Below are positions 44,587-57,078 of a stretch of DNA of 64,000 bases, in pieces. The stretch is from NCBI GenBank assembly GCA_963966185.1, contig CAWZYM010000242.1, positions 1,456,001-1,520,000 of the forward strand, in the 5' to 3' direction. The notes under the pieces are model-generated. The model did not search any database and had not been told where the DNA came from. It saw only the letters and a list, made by a program, of their open reading frames with translations. The translations under genes and the position numbers were made by a program. Positions within the stretch are counted from its first letter, which is position 1. Each line of letters opens with the position of its first letter. The stretch comes from Rhabditoides inermis. Lineage: Eukaryota > Nematoda > Chromadorea > Rhabditida > Rhabditidae.

Positions 44587-45284
44587 ACGGAACTACAGTA
44601 TCCACTACTAGTGTTGTCTACTGCTTGATGAGTACGGTAACTTTGTATAGATAGATGATGCGCTCGAGATAAACATATATTTGTACCGCTTGGGCAAAAG
44701 TATACGTGTCCGTCGAGGGACGGGTCTATATTTGACTGTCTGCTTGCGTGTTGTGTGATTAGCGATAAGATGAATCTATTGATATGAACCGCGTTTCTCC
44801 TTTCCCTGTGCGTGTTCCTTTCTTGTCGTCTCAATTTCATGCCTGATCGAATCTGTCTCTTTTCATTCTTCTCATTTACAGCCCATGCTATCAATACGGC
44901 TACTTCGTCAGCTGGTTGCAACCACGCATTTTGACATCTCATCATCGTGCTATGCCCGCTTTCATAGTTGAAACCCACATTCGCCAAGTATGGACTAGTT
45001 GATTAATGTGTTATACATGTTTTTCTATGTTTTTTTTTCGAACGCGATTATTATGTGTCTGCTGTGATTGCGTGTATTTTCTCATCGTCGCTCCCAGGTG
45101 GTGCAATTATATTTCGATGCGAGTTGTGTTGTGACTGGAGAGGAGGTGATTGCCTGATTGATTACCCACTCCCCTATCCTATAAGGCACTGCTTGTTCAT
45201 CATATTTGTTATGTATCGAGACATCTGTGCGGCCAAGGTTGGCCATTGTATCTGCTGCAGCCTAACCAATACGTGTTGAGAAGA
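44587..45284. other. Intergenic between NDUFA12 and SELENBP1
   Basis: No exon supported. The second copy of the short repeat that flanks NDUFA12 lies at about 44903-44930. Confidence 0.5.
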
Positions 45285-47851
45285 TGGTGTGTGGTGGGTG
45301 TTCGGGTCCCGGCTACGCGACTCCGGCCGACGCGATGAAAGGACCAAGGGAGAGGTGAGGGAGACTGGGCGGACTGGGAGGGTGTGTGTGTGTGCAGGTA
45401 CCTGTTCACGACAGCGCCGCACACGGATGCGACCAAGCCGGACGCGCTGTTTTCTGTCGACGTGGATCCGGACAGTGACACGTACTGCCAGGTGGGAGAG
45501 AGGAGGAGGGGAGGGAGAGTGTGTTGTGTGTTGCAGCTGGTGTCGAAGGTGGAGCTGGCTTCCGGAGATGAGGTGCACCACTCGGGATGGAACGCCTGCT
45601 CCAGCTGCCACTCCGACGGAAACGTAGGCCCCTGTTCAATCGACATGTCTATAGTTGTCTGCAGGCGAAGCGCTCTCACCTCATTCTGCCGTGTCTGAAC
45701 TCGGACCGTGTGTACGTGATCAATGTGGAGAAGCCGACCGATATCAAGCGAGAGAAGGTGGGAGGAGAACGAGGACTGGAGAGAGAGAGAGAGAGAGTGT
45801 GTTGGTAGGTGATCGAGGCGTCGTCGCTGCACTCTTTGGGGGTGTCGTTCCCGCACACGTCGCATTGTCTAGCCGATGGAGACATCATGATCAGCACACT
45901 CGGAGACGCGCACGGAAACAACAAGGGTGTGTAGAAGCATTCCGACTTCTCACTCCTCTCTCCCTCCAGGTGACTTCCTTCTGCTCGACGGATCGACGTT
46001 CGAGCCGAAAAAAACGTGGGGCGTTCCGATCCCGTTTCACTACGACTTCTGGTACCAGCCGCGCCGCAACGCGATGATCAGCACCGAGTGGGGCGCCCCA
46101 CGGCTCATTAAGGATGGATTCGACCCCACCCATGTCGGGCAAGATATGTAAAAAAAAGTGTGAAAACTTACTGAAACGTTGTTTTCTGCAATGTTGCATG
46201 GTATTGGTAGTTCAATAACTTCGTCAGATGTCGCTGGAATTTAGCAAATTCACTTGTCGCATACATATTCTGATTTAGTAGTGCAAAATGTACTGATCCT
46301 GATCTTAGCACCTGGCCACGGAGCCTGACACCAATTTTTGGGAACATTCTCCTCTATCCGGGGTGAAATGCAACACCGCCATGTGAGACAGCTATGCTTG
46401 GAATCCGGAACTGACAGTTCGTGTAGAGGAGGGATTGAACCCGCGCCGTGAGATTGCTAGGCAGACGCGCTAGCCACTAGACCGCGCGCGCGATGGGAGC
46501 TGCGGCTGCGTAGCGGGCTGTGTTACTCTGCTCTGATATCACACTTTGAAACGTTTTTAATTGCGATACATCATAACTAAATGTCGCAAAACAATTTTGT
46601 TCAGGTCACTACGGCCAGAGCGTGCACGTGTTCAACTGGAAAGAGAAGACACTGCGACAGAGCATCGAACTGCCCATGCCCAGTGGAGCACTGCCCCTAG
46701 AGGCCAGTCGCTCTCTCTCACACACACACTCTCTCTCCCTCTCTCTCAACCGTATCCATTTAGGTTCGCTTCCCGCACGAACCGACCCGCCCGGACGCGT
46801 ATGTTGGCACTGCTCTGGGATCTTCCATCTACCACATCCGACCCGAGAACGAGGAGGTGAGAGTGGGAAGGAGAGAGAGAGAGTGGTGAACACTTTGCAG
46901 GACCCCGCCTCGCTGTACGTAGCCGACTGTCTAGTCACCATTCCCGCCAAGAAGGTGTGGGGGGGAGGAGAAAAGAGGGGGAGAGAGACAAGGAGTGAAC
47001 TGGGCGCTGTTTCAGGTGTCTGGCTGGGCGCTGCCCGAGATGCCTGCTCTCATCACGGACATCCTAGTGTCAATGGACGATCGGTGAGTTCCCCCACCGC
47101 TTTGTAAAGTGAGGTAGTGTCGCATGTCGATTGAGTGTCCACCTCCCCTGCTGCAGCTTCCTGTACATCTCGTGCTGGCTGCACGGCGACCTGCGTCAGT
47201 ATGACATCTCCGACCCGGCCGCCCCCAAGCTGACCGGACAGGTGTTCATCGGAGGCAGCCTGCACACAGAGAGCGGGGTGACACTGAAGAACGAGGGAGA
47301 GGTAGGAATGCCGTAGTTACTCATCGTCTAGAATCACAATATCACAATACGATTGTGTTGTCCACATGGAGCCCTCTCTCATCTCATCTTGCAGTCGGCG
47401 CCGTCTCCCCTGGTTGTAAAGGGTCGTCGCATCGAGGGCGGACCGCAGATGCTGCAGATGTCACTCGATGGAAAACGCCTCTATGTCACCACCTCTCTAT
47501 ACAGGAAGTGGGACCAGCAGTTCTATCCAAAGCTCAGGTACGTCTGTCTAGCCGTTCTCTCTCTCTCCGCTTCTTGACTCACATTTTAATACATTGTCTA
47601 TTCCAGCGGCGGCGCGTGTATGCTGCAGCTGGATATCGAGGAGAACGGAGGGATGAGCATCAACAATAACTTCCTCGTAGACTTTTCCAAGGCGAGTCTC
47701 TCCCTGTATCTCTCTCTCTCTCTCTTTCTCTCTCTTCCTTCCTTTCTCTAATCTCTCTTTCTCTCTCTCTCTACAGGCGGAGGGCGGTCCCTATCTTGCC
47801 CACGAGATGCGCTATCCCGGTGGCGACTGCACATCAGACATATGGATTTGA
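45285..47851 (+). CDS. SELENBP1: Selenium-binding protein 1 / methanethiol oxidase
   Basis: Starts [18 protein letters not shown] (ATG 45285). Later exons: [179 protein letters not shown], and [15 protein letters not shown], stop TGA 47849. These are hallmark SELENBP1 motifs, including the N-terminal CGxC, the HTSHC and [10 protein letters not shown] regions, and the His residues of the metal site. The enzyme oxidises methanethiol to H2O2, formaldehyde and sulfide. It looks intact across about ten exons. One intron (46152-46605) is enlarged by a tRNA-like repeat. Confidence 0.9.
46424..46496 (-). ncRNA. tRNA-like sequence, probably a SINE or pseudo-tRNA
   Basis: On the minus strand: GGTCTAGTGGCTAGCGCG (A-box/D-arm-like), then GTCTGCCTAGCAATC, then CGCGGGTTCAATCCC (B-box/T-loop-like), with spacing about right for a tRNA. 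The anticodon stem and acceptor stem do not pair well, so I do not call a functional tRNA. A tRNA-derived SINE in a SELENBP1 intron is the likely reading. Confidence 0.45.
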
Positions 47852-48882
47852 ATATGTTCCTCGTTTCACAGTTTGTATTTTGTAACACATTATCAGATAA
47901 TACATTTCAATCAGTTATAGTTGTTAATCTTATGATATATAAATAGGAAAAAGGGAAATGCTAATGATTTTTTAAAGCAAATAAACGCATGCGTACCGTG
48001 ATTCGACTTCAAAATGTAAACACGACTGTGATAATATACATACAACTCTCTCATCCATCTTATCTCACCTCAAAGCACAAATACATACAATAATGAAGTA
48101 TTTTATACTATATAATTCTAAGAAATATACCTGAGGAGATTGACATACAATTGATTATGATAATTGAATACCTAGTAACAAACATTCACATCAATTTTCA
48201 TGTTTTGTTATAATGTTATAAAGCAAACTGGATAGGTGAAAACCGGCGACGAATAAAAAGGAAAGTACAAAGTGGAGTATACAAAAGACACAACTGGAAC
48301 ATTGAGAGAACATGGCCGGCTCCCTCTTCACAGACAAAATGGAGACGCTCGAGCAGGGCCAGCAGTTCCACGGGACACTCACAAACAATCTCCATTAGAG
48401 ATACTCACGTATTCGCTCGCGAGATCACATCAGATAGAGCTTTCGCGAGCGAAGACCACGTCTGAGCAATCAAAATCATTAGCATATGATCATCAAAACA
48501 TTGCATGTGCAGACAGCATCAGCGAATAAATCGCGCCAGAATCTTCTTTTCAGCAAGGGCAATGATAACAAGTGACTGCATAGCACGTTGATTAGGGAAA
48601 GGGATGCTAAAGCGTATGAGGGTGAACCGCTATTCAACGTTAACAATTATACGACCACCATGTAAGCAAAACAAGTAAACATTTGCAACATATACAACAT
48701 TCCGAATTGATGGAGAATATTTTGATCTGGAGCACTCCCTTACTTATTAATACGATATGAGAATAATTTGGAATGTCCCCCAGTTCACAGTACGTTAGTC
48801 ATCTCGGCGTATCCTATTGCATCCTATCCCATATTTCTCTTGAGTTGAGTTGAGTTACCGTCTGCGAAAACGAACAACTTAC
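47852..48882. other. Intergenic; source of part of a segmental copy
   Basis: No coding exon supported. The stretch 48228-48378 is repeated in inverse orientation at 57621-57773. In one plus-strand frame it reads MAGSLFTDKMETLEQGQQF but has no partner exon. Confidence 0.45.
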
Positions 48883-49318
48883 ATCTTGAAGATCTACATG
48901 TTGGCGAGTCCGTAGGCGTGGGTGAGCAGGTTGCCAATGCACAGAGTCGGGTAGCCGTTCCTGAACACACCACACTCACACTGATCCTCTCCCATTTCCA
49001 ATCATACTATGCCATCCTTCGCTCCTTTCCATCCTCTCTCTCCTCCTTCTCATCCTTCCATCCTCTCTCTCTCCTTCCTCTCACCTCCTCCTCTTCCTCT
49101 CCTGCCCGCATACCTAATCTGCCATGCCGATATGAGCAGGTAGATTCCCTTGACGACGTACAGGAACTGCGCCGTTCCGTTCAGCCACGCGGCCCTACAA
49201 TCGGGGAATACAGTCAATCATTTGTATTCATTTAGAGACAACTCCAGCAGGTAGCATGCATTTTAGTTAGAGTGAATCGTAATTCTCATTAAACCATTTC
49301 CCCTCTATCTCCCCCCAT

Positions 49319-49374
<56 letters not shown>

Positions 49375-49928
49375 TCCCTCCCTCTCCTCACTTGTTCGTG
49401 ATAGCGGGTAGAACGAAAAAGATCCGCACGTGCATGAAACGTCATCACCTAAAAGGACACGTCTAACAACATCTTAAAAGTTTGCAAAACGTGAAACGTT
49501 ATTCAACTCATGACACTTTAGTGGAAGAGGGGTCAATCGTAGTGTTTTGTGTAACATCAAAAAGTGTCTCTCACCTGGTAGGCGAGCTTGCAGTACACAG
49601 CCTTGCGAAGATACAGACCACTAGAAGAAAGTAATTAGTTCACTATTTTATAATTTATTCACCACACAGCTATTGAGTACGAAACGAAACATACATACTA
49701 GTAAACCTAACACCGAAAGAAAAACAGAAAAAAAATGTGTAAAATAGAAAACGGGAATAAAACTCACCGATCGACCACAATCATGGTGACAGTGATGAAC
49801 ATGACAACGAAGGTGAGCGGGATGCGTGACGACTGGAACGAACCAGATAACAATATTCTGGTGATCGTGATTCTCAGGAATCATTTTCCCTTTATCCCTC
49901 ACTGGAATCATTTTCCCTTCATCCCTCA

Positions 49929-49930
<2 letters not shown>

Positions 49931-49960
<30 letters not shown>

Positions 49961-50118
49961 CTTTCTCTTTCTCTTTCTCTTTCTCTTTCTCTTTCTCTTT
50001 CTCTTTCTCTTTCTCTTTCTCTTTCTCTTTCTCTTTCTCTTTCTCTTTCTCTTTCTCTTTCTCTTTCTCTTTCTCTTTCTCTTTCTCTTTCTCTTTCTCT
50101 TTCTCTTTCTCTTTCTCT
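49931..50118. repeat. (TTTCTC)n hexanucleotide array in a PIEZO intron
   Basis: About 31 copies of the unit lie in an intron between two PIEZO-like exons. Frames through it (Phe-Ser or Lys-Arg dipeptides) are artefacts. Confidence 0.95.
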
Positions 50119-50906
50119 TATTTTTTCTCTGACTCCCCCCCTCTCTCTCCCCTCTCCCGTACCTGTATATCATGGACGACGCTGCCCGAGCCTCCCTCTC
50201 CGAAGCTCGAGTACCCGAATGCGACGATGAGGAAGCAGCACATGTCAATGGCGTACATGAATGGGTACAGGTCTCGGATGTAGCGGAACTTGGGATGGAA
50301 GAGCTGGGCGAAGAAGCGGGACAGACAGTTCGGAGACGGCGGCGACGGCTCCGAGGCGAGGGCCACTGCAAGGCAAATGACATGATAGTGGAAGTTCCAC
50401 GCTTGAACAAACATGGTGCCGGTTAAAGCACAGCAAAACACACAAATGGAACAGACGTCTGGAAAATGAAAAGAAAACAACAACAACAACAACAAGTGCA
50501 CAAACCGGCATCGGTGTGTGCCTCCTCCTCCTCTCCTGCCGCATCCACTCGATCCACAGACTTCTCTAGATATTGGCTCTGCAACACACAGACCATCACA
50601 TACTCATCTCACACACTATCGTGTACCGTTAGTCCTTCAACCTTCACGCTTTCAGTTTTCTTGGACACCTTAAAATTAGTCAATCAATTTCATAAATGTC
50701 AGGCTACCAAACCGTAATTCCTTCGATTTTAGCATTCTTTGATACAGTGAATGTCTAAAAAGAGCGGCAGTCGTACCTCGTGTCTTCCCTCTTCTCACCG
50801 GGCACCGGGTTGTCGATTCCCCTGGATGTGTCGTTGGGAGTCTCCGACACGTTCGCGTCCTTCCACAGCCCAGCTTTCGAAGCATGTATCTGCACGGAAA
50901 GACACC

Positions 50907-50911
<5 letters not shown>

Positions 50912-50972
<61 letters not shown>
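50912..50972. repeat. (CT)n microsatellite in a PIEZO intron
   Basis: Pure CT dinucleotide run of about 60 bases. A similar run lies at 49321-49371. Confidence 0.9.
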
Positions 50973-50977
<5 letters not shown>

Positions 50978-52353
50978 TCTCTCTATTTCTCTCACCGCTT
51001 ACCTATGAAAGAAGAGCGATGAGAAGGGCAACATTCCAGAACGCAAAGTAGTCCCGCTTCTGGATGCCCAGTACCTGAACACACAAACATGCAGCATAAA
51101 ATCATAAAAACACAAGAACTCACCACCCATTTTCAGCAATATCTGGCACAACATCATTAAAACAAAAATAATGACAAATATTTCAAAATCGACCCCCGCT
51201 GTCCGCGCACCTCATCGTAGCTGTATGGGTTGACGCTGTTCTCGTTAACGACCTTTCCATTGTTCCACGGCATGAAGCCGAACTGGCACATAAACTTCAC
51301 CGCGATCTGAACAACATGTGCTCTCATTTCATACAAATCTATATTCTGACAACGCAACGAACAACGCGAAAAAAACTAAAATCAAGTCAAGGTGTGAAAA
51401 CAAACCACAACAACAAACTATCAAACTCACCACAAACTCAGTGTGCGCAATCATAGCGACCCAGAAGAACTTGGAGGGGCGGGGGTTGGAGAGAGTGCCC
51501 CAGAAGAACACCATCAGAGGGAGCGGCAGCGTGATCAGACCTACACATTACAAATTACAAACACACTGATCAGATCAGAAAAGTTCACATTCTCAACATA
51601 CAATGTTGCGCTATCTTGTCAACAATTGCAGAAACTATTCTCGATAATTCTGAAAGTCGTTCCATTCAACAGTCCACGAAACGAACGGTTCTCCACTGTC
51701 TAACACTCTTCGGCTACGTCTCGATTCTTCTCTACCAACCATCAGTCTTGGCGCGTCCTTCCACAGGGCTCATGAGAGTGAGGAAGTAGACGAGGAGATC
51801 CGTGTGCGCAGCCACACAGTGGCCCACCGCATTCACGAATCGAGCCAGCGAGGACTTGGCCTGCCAGTCAGCTGCCACCTCGTCCTTCATCCTACAACAG
51901 CAACACATAGAAGGTGATCCTCTTCCGAAGAGAGGGAGAGAGAGAGAGGGAGAGAGAGAGAAGAGCAGGAGGGAGTGCTGACTGACTTGACAACGTCCCT
52001 CTCGCTCTGCACACTTCCGTCAGCTTCCGCGTCGAATCGATCAGCGACTCAAAAACAACAATTGTAGCTTAGTATTTCAACCAACAACACCTCTTGAAAT
52101 CAAGGCATCAAAATCATGCCGGGGAGCAAATTACACAAAAAATATTCTTAAATAACCACAACACCGAGAAGGTATATACAAAGAAGAATGTACAAAATAC
52201 CACACACAACACCTGAACACTACCTTACAGAAAAAACCTTCTCCATAAATGACCTGCAAGAATTAACATGTGAATTTGCTGAATCAATATAGGAACATCA
52301 ATCGATAATACAAATAGTCCGCTACTCACATCGTTACAATTCTCCTTGAGCAT

Positions 52354-53006
52354 CGTCTTCTCCACGGCGATTCACAAGTGAATAAACTCGCTAGCTCAAA
52401 ACAAGCGCGACGCGCGACGGGGCGGGGCTAAAAATGTAGCGGTCTCTGATCGGCGAGCATGATATCAGCTGGACTCCGCCCACTTTTCGTGGTTTCGACA
52501 CGATTGGCCTGCGGACAAAATAGACAATATCTAAAAGCTAATTTTTGCACAAAGTGTCACCTTCCAACATGGAAGATATTGGCTGACCTCCAAAATGGAC
52601 GGAAATGCCTTCCATATTGGACGGGTCTGCGTCCAATATGGACGTGATGGTTATCTTCCATGTTGGAAGCGTTCTGTCTTCCTTAATAGAAGACTTTACC
52701 GAATCATCCTACCCGTCTTGCATTCTTTCTTTTTTTTACATGTTTTGATTATGCTGAGCATGAAATAAATCAATTCACAATCACTTCGCTAAAATCATTT
52801 ACTTGACGACTATTTCAGTTATTAATCAACAGATGACAACACAAAACATGTCACGTATCGGGACGAAATCATTGCCGTCACAAAATACCGCTTCTCCGAC
52901 GAGAATATAAAGAAAGCCGAGCATGTAATAAACAATAAATTTATTTGAAATAGAAACAACCAGAACACTGTACATGAGATCAAACATCAACACACCAGCA
53001 TCATCA
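52354..53006. other. Intergenic; GC-rich then AT-rich
   Basis: 52370-52440 is GC-rich (GCGCGACGCGCGACGGGGCGG) and could be a promoter for the minus-strand PIEZO copy. 52560-52680 contains several direct and inverted copies of CAATATGGA/TCCAACATGGAAG-type short repeats. No exon found. Confidence 0.4.
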
Positions 53007-55737
53007 TTACTTGCGCAAATCAGAGTTGTGTTGTTGGAAGAACAGAATGAGCATTGCGAGAAATTTTTTACATGGCACAAAAGGGAGAAAGTGAATGAGT
53101 TTGTTAATTTTACTGTTCAATTGCTCTGCAGCATTACCATTCAGACTGTTAATCAGGGAGTGAGACGAATACGATGTCATTCGAAGTGCTCGACTACACG
53201 ATGAGTGATTGACAGAGTGAAATTTGTCTACGAGAAACGATACATTGAGAAAGTGATACGGTTCGCGAGCTTGGATGTACCGAAAAAGTTTACAAGAGTT
53301 ATCATACAGTACTACATCAGGTAGCTGTGAAGGATCTAGGTACTCGTACAAAGGCTTCATCACGTGTCGCGGGCTCTCCGGTTCGCGGAGTAAAGTGAAG
53401 CCGTAGAGATATATGTGAGGGCACACGAAAACCATGATTCCGTTGCCAAGTCGCTTCTCGTCTGAAAGAAAACGTTTAATTAGTGACATACTGAGTAGAA
53501 AATAAACGGGAAGCATATAGAAACATATGCATGCATACCTAGCTTCTTGTCCGAGCAGGATCCACCTATCGATTCACCGTCTTTGTCGTACTTCGGCATA
53601 TCTCTCTTCTTGCTCCAGTGAGGATAGAAGTCCAGCTGGTCTCGGGTCGGAGGCAGATCGATGTCACTTTTTCGCTTCTGATGGCGCGATTTCGCCGCAC
53701 GTCGCACTGCTTCTTTGAGCACCACTGCTGTCTCAAGAGGAAGACGTCTGTTGTGGAGACTCAGTAGTGGTGCTATTGCCGACAGAAGGACAGGGTGTCT
53801 GACGCTGAGGGATTGGTAGTCTTCCGGACCGGGTGATTTCAATGCTCCATCGGTGAATCGGGATATGATAGTCATCAGTTGCCTGTAGTCTGTCTCCAGA
53901 TTGAATAGACCAGCAACAGGAGTGTCCTTGGCTAGGTACTTGATAAGCGGGATGTAGTGAGGAAGCAGAATACCTGTATCCTCATCTACAGCAGTGAGGA
54001 GGAAAGCAAGATGGGTTTGAGGGAACAACCGTGGATCCATTGAGAATAGACTGGCGGGTTTCTGGTCCAGTAACTCTGCGATGGCAGCTCGCTGGTGATG
54101 GGTCCAAAATACTTGAGACGCTGTGTCGAAAGAGCGGCGAGTCGATGATACTCTCTCCTGGAATTTTATGTAGGTGTTTACAAACTTTCAGAAAACTACG
54201 TACCTTCTCCGGATAGCTTGGTGTGTGGTCTTTCAGTCCCAGCAGCTTTCCATCCGCAACCAGACATCGTGGATATGATCCACATTCGGGGCATGTATCG
54301 GGTGTGCCCGCAATGGAGGCGACATAGTGTGAGAATACCCTCTAAAGTTAATATAATTCATTAATCAATCAATGCACTTTTCAACTCACATCAAGTGTGC
54401 TGTATGATATGGGTGTGGCGCTTGTGGACGGCCCGCCGAGAGATTGGCAAACAAATGTCTCGTAGAACGACGACAGCGCCATGCCCCGATTCTGAACAAA
54501 CGATTCTCACCAAAATCGATACCAAAACACAAAAAAAGTTTCAAGAAAGAAAACTAACAGAAGCTGCCAATGCCCTCGATAGCAGCAATGTCGAGCAGAG
54601 ACGATTCAGTCCGTACACGAATAGTCCTTGCTGATACAGTGCGTCCCTATAAAACGTTCATTGAAGAAAGAGAGAACCTCACGAAAAGCCCACCTCGCGC
54701 ACGACTTGCACGCAGACTGTAGTATGTATTCGTCTCTCATATATCCTTTCTCATTGATGACAGAGTATCGCACTATGAAAGAATATTACATGTAGATAAT
54801 GGATACGACGACGTACCTGTGACTGAACTGGTCGAATGAGGGCAACGCACTTCTCCGTCTCCAGCACTCCACTCCTGCCAAGGAGTGGAAATGTTAATCT
54901 TAGGAATGTCGCCCTCAACAGGGAACATATCCTCGTAGACTGGCAAAGAGGGTGCACTTGACTGCCTAGAAACATACAGTTAAACATTTACAGTCAAAAT
55001 GAAGAAACAAACTAACATGTGAGGGCACTTATACGAAGCGCATACTAAGCATCGAACGCGCTTAGTTGTGGTGACGAGGATCCCGGGATCTGATGCATCT
55101 CCCACGAACTCCATCTCACCGTCTTGATATGGTAGCTGAACCACGATGGCGTCATCTGAAAAATATATTTCGAATATCCAAAAGTAACAGAACACACTCA
55201 CGAACTCTGACTGCCTTGATGTGCTTACACTCAGGTGCCATGTCGGCAATCAGTCTGAATGCGGCAACATCATTGGAGAACAGGGGTTCGAGTAGAGAAA
55301 GGTGGGAATGGCGAGACGGATCACAAGAGCAGCTCATCCATTCGCCTGTAACTGTGTTATAGTGAAACATGTTTATGCTTACTCACCCTTGTTTTTGACC
55401 ACGAAAGCCTTAGCGCACTTGAGATTGGGCCGCCGCCTATCGTCAGAAGTAGTGCTTCCAATGACAAGGTAGGTGTGCGAACCTAATATGATAACAAATT
55501 ATATATGACATAGGAAGTATTTCACATACCGACAAAGTACATCCAAGGATTCACAGCCTGCCATGACTCAAAACTGGGTGCGACATCTTGTACAAAGTCA
55601 AGTGGATCAGCTTCGACGTCGAGGGGGGGCGGGGGCACAGCGTCATCATCTGGACCGTCGTCGTGGAGGAGGGAGGGGGCCGGGGGTACACAACCGGGCA
55701 GAGGATTGAGGTCTATAGGTCTAGGCTTGTAGCGCAT
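53007..55737 (-). CDS. KDZ (Zisupton/Kyakuja)-type transposase-like protein
   Basis: Minus strand, about ten exons from a candidate ATG at 55737 (MRYKPRPIDLNPLPG). N-terminal exons carry Cys/His clusters: WMSCSCDPSRHSHL (SWIM-like), VRCLVCASYKCPHM, VRCPHS, LQSACKSCAR, and CPECGSYPRCLVADGKLLGL with the 'DG' that opens the catalytic core. The last exons give GIMVFVCPHIYLYGFTLLR, VVLYDNSCKLFRYIQARE, FLVDKFHSVNHSSCSRA and LINSLNGNAAEQLNSKINKL. The order 'D..C.L..Y...R.P..F', '.VD.FH..NH..C', then 'N...AEQ.N' matches KDZ transposases, the RNase-H-like enzymes of Zisupton-type DNA transposons. Stop at 53009-53007. Most exons look open, so it is either a recent element or a domesticated gene. No terminal repeats were found. 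Confidence 0.65.
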
Positions 55738-56043
55738 GTCAATAGAGCAGGTACTAAAAGACAAGGGAGAGAAACCTAACCCCCTCACAACAAACATAGG
55801 TAAGAAAGTACGAAACTGGAATCAAACCAGAGAGGCGCTAGCGCCATCAACAAATATCATGAACCAACAGTAATAATTTATCAATATACTTCAACACTTC
55901 AACATCATGAATCTGTTTATTAAGTATAGGTAACTTTATTTTGCATACGATACAAGGGTATTCGAGAAACTTGGGCACCTCCTCTTCCACCATCGCCTTC
56001 TTGTTGGCCTGCAGCTGGAACAGCGGGTCGATGTGCTCCATGA
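55738..56043. other. Short spacer between KDZ gene and tubulin/EF-2 chimera
   Basis: A minus-strand frame near 56041-55980 continues MEHIDPLFQLQANKKAMVEE past the chimera stop. It may be another shuffled fragment. Nothing else is supported. Confidence 0.35.
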
Positions 56044-57023
56044 TCAGGACACCCCCGACCGTCTCAAAATCTCCTCAAAATCCTTGAGACAGATCTGAAT
56101 ATGAAGCTCTCCAGCTCCAGCGAACTCCTCGAAGATGCACTGCATCATCGGGTCAGACTTGGCAAGACGCTTGAGACCCTCGACCTGCACCAGATCGATG
56201 ATCTTCTGAAAACGAAACGTTGGGTAGCTGATAATTGCACACTGACATATGTGAATAAAACGCACCTTTCCAATGGTGTAGTTGATTCCGACCTTGAATC
56301 CGGTAGGGCACCAGTCGACGAACTGGATGCTCCTCTTGGTCTTGATCGAGGCGATCGACTGGTTGACATCCTTGGGTACGACATCTCCGCGGTAGAGGAT
56401 GTACTTTCCGTGGCGAGGATCGCACTTAACCATCTGGTTGGCGGGCTCGAAGCGGCGAGAGGGAAGTGAATGCGAGGGTAGGGCACAAGGTTGGTCTGGA
56501 ACTCGGTGAGATCAACGTTGAGGGCTCCATCGAAGCGAAGAGACGCGGTGATGGACGACACGACCTGTAACGTTTTGATGAACACTTGGTCATCCCATTT
56601 AGGAGCGGAACATACCTGGGAGATGATCCTGTTGAGGTTGGTGTACGACGGCCTCTCCACATCGAGGTTGCGGCGGCAGATATCGTAGATGGCCTCGTTG
56701 TCGAACATGAAGGCACAGTCAAGGTGCTCAAGGGTGGTGTGGGTCGTGAGGATGGAGTTGTAGGGCTTAACGACGGCGGTGGAGACCTCAAACAAATCGA
56801 TGAGCATTTGCTCGTACAGATGAAAACTTGCCTGAGGAGCGGGGTAGATGGAGAACTCCAGCTTGGACTTCTTTCCGTAATCGACGGAAAGACGCTCCAT
56901 GAGAAGAGAAGTGAATCCGGACCCAGTTCCTCCTCCGAAAGAATGGAAGATCAGGAATCCCTGGAGTCCTGTGCAGTTATCTGCCAGACGGCGGACACGG
57001 TCAAGCACCAGATCGATGATCTC
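56044..57023 (-). pseudogene. Chimeric alpha-tubulin / elongation factor 2 pseudogene
   Basis: Minus strand. Alpha-tubulin exons run from [19 protein letters not shown] (57023) through [60 protein letters not shown] and [15 protein letters not shown], then jump to [17 protein letters not shown], with about 28 residues missing and the frame shifted at the join (about 56455). They continue to [17 protein letters not shown]. After a short intron the frame reads KIIDLVQ, then [20 protein letters not shown] and [20 protein letters not shown], which is elongation factor 2, not tubulin. So two unrelated housekeeping genes are fused, both internally deleted. The N-terminal GTP-binding part of tubulin is missing. 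Not functional as either protein. Confidence 0.85.
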
Positions 57024-57078
57024 CTGAAAACGAAACGTTGGGTAGCTGATAATTGCACACCGACATGTGTGATCAGCT

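Larger units (their letters stand above)
48883..52353 (-). pseudogene. pezo-1-like: N-truncated PIEZO mechanosensitive channel copy
   Basis: Minus-strand exons give a long stretch of PIEZO C-terminal half: MLKENCNDVIYGEGFFC (ATG 52353), [196 protein letters not shown] proteins are huge trimeric stretch-gated cation channels, normally over 2000 residues. Only about 600 are here. The exon at about 49449 is one base out of frame, and an in-frame TAG (48896-48894) interrupts the motif LANM-TAG-IFK just before a GTAAGT donor. The cap and inner pore exons are absent. It is probably a partial duplicate, although its 5' end lies in GC-rich promoter-like sequence. Confidence 0.7.

Noticed and set aside
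30341..48896. Reassigned TAG codon genome-wide
   Set aside because: Intact genes in the window end normally at TAG (6284, 26052, 57819), so the two in-frame TAGs are better explained as pseudogene lesions.
49735..50410. Open frames with Phe-Ser or Lys-Arg runs
   Set aside because: Artefacts of the (TTTCTC)n array within a PIEZO-like intron.
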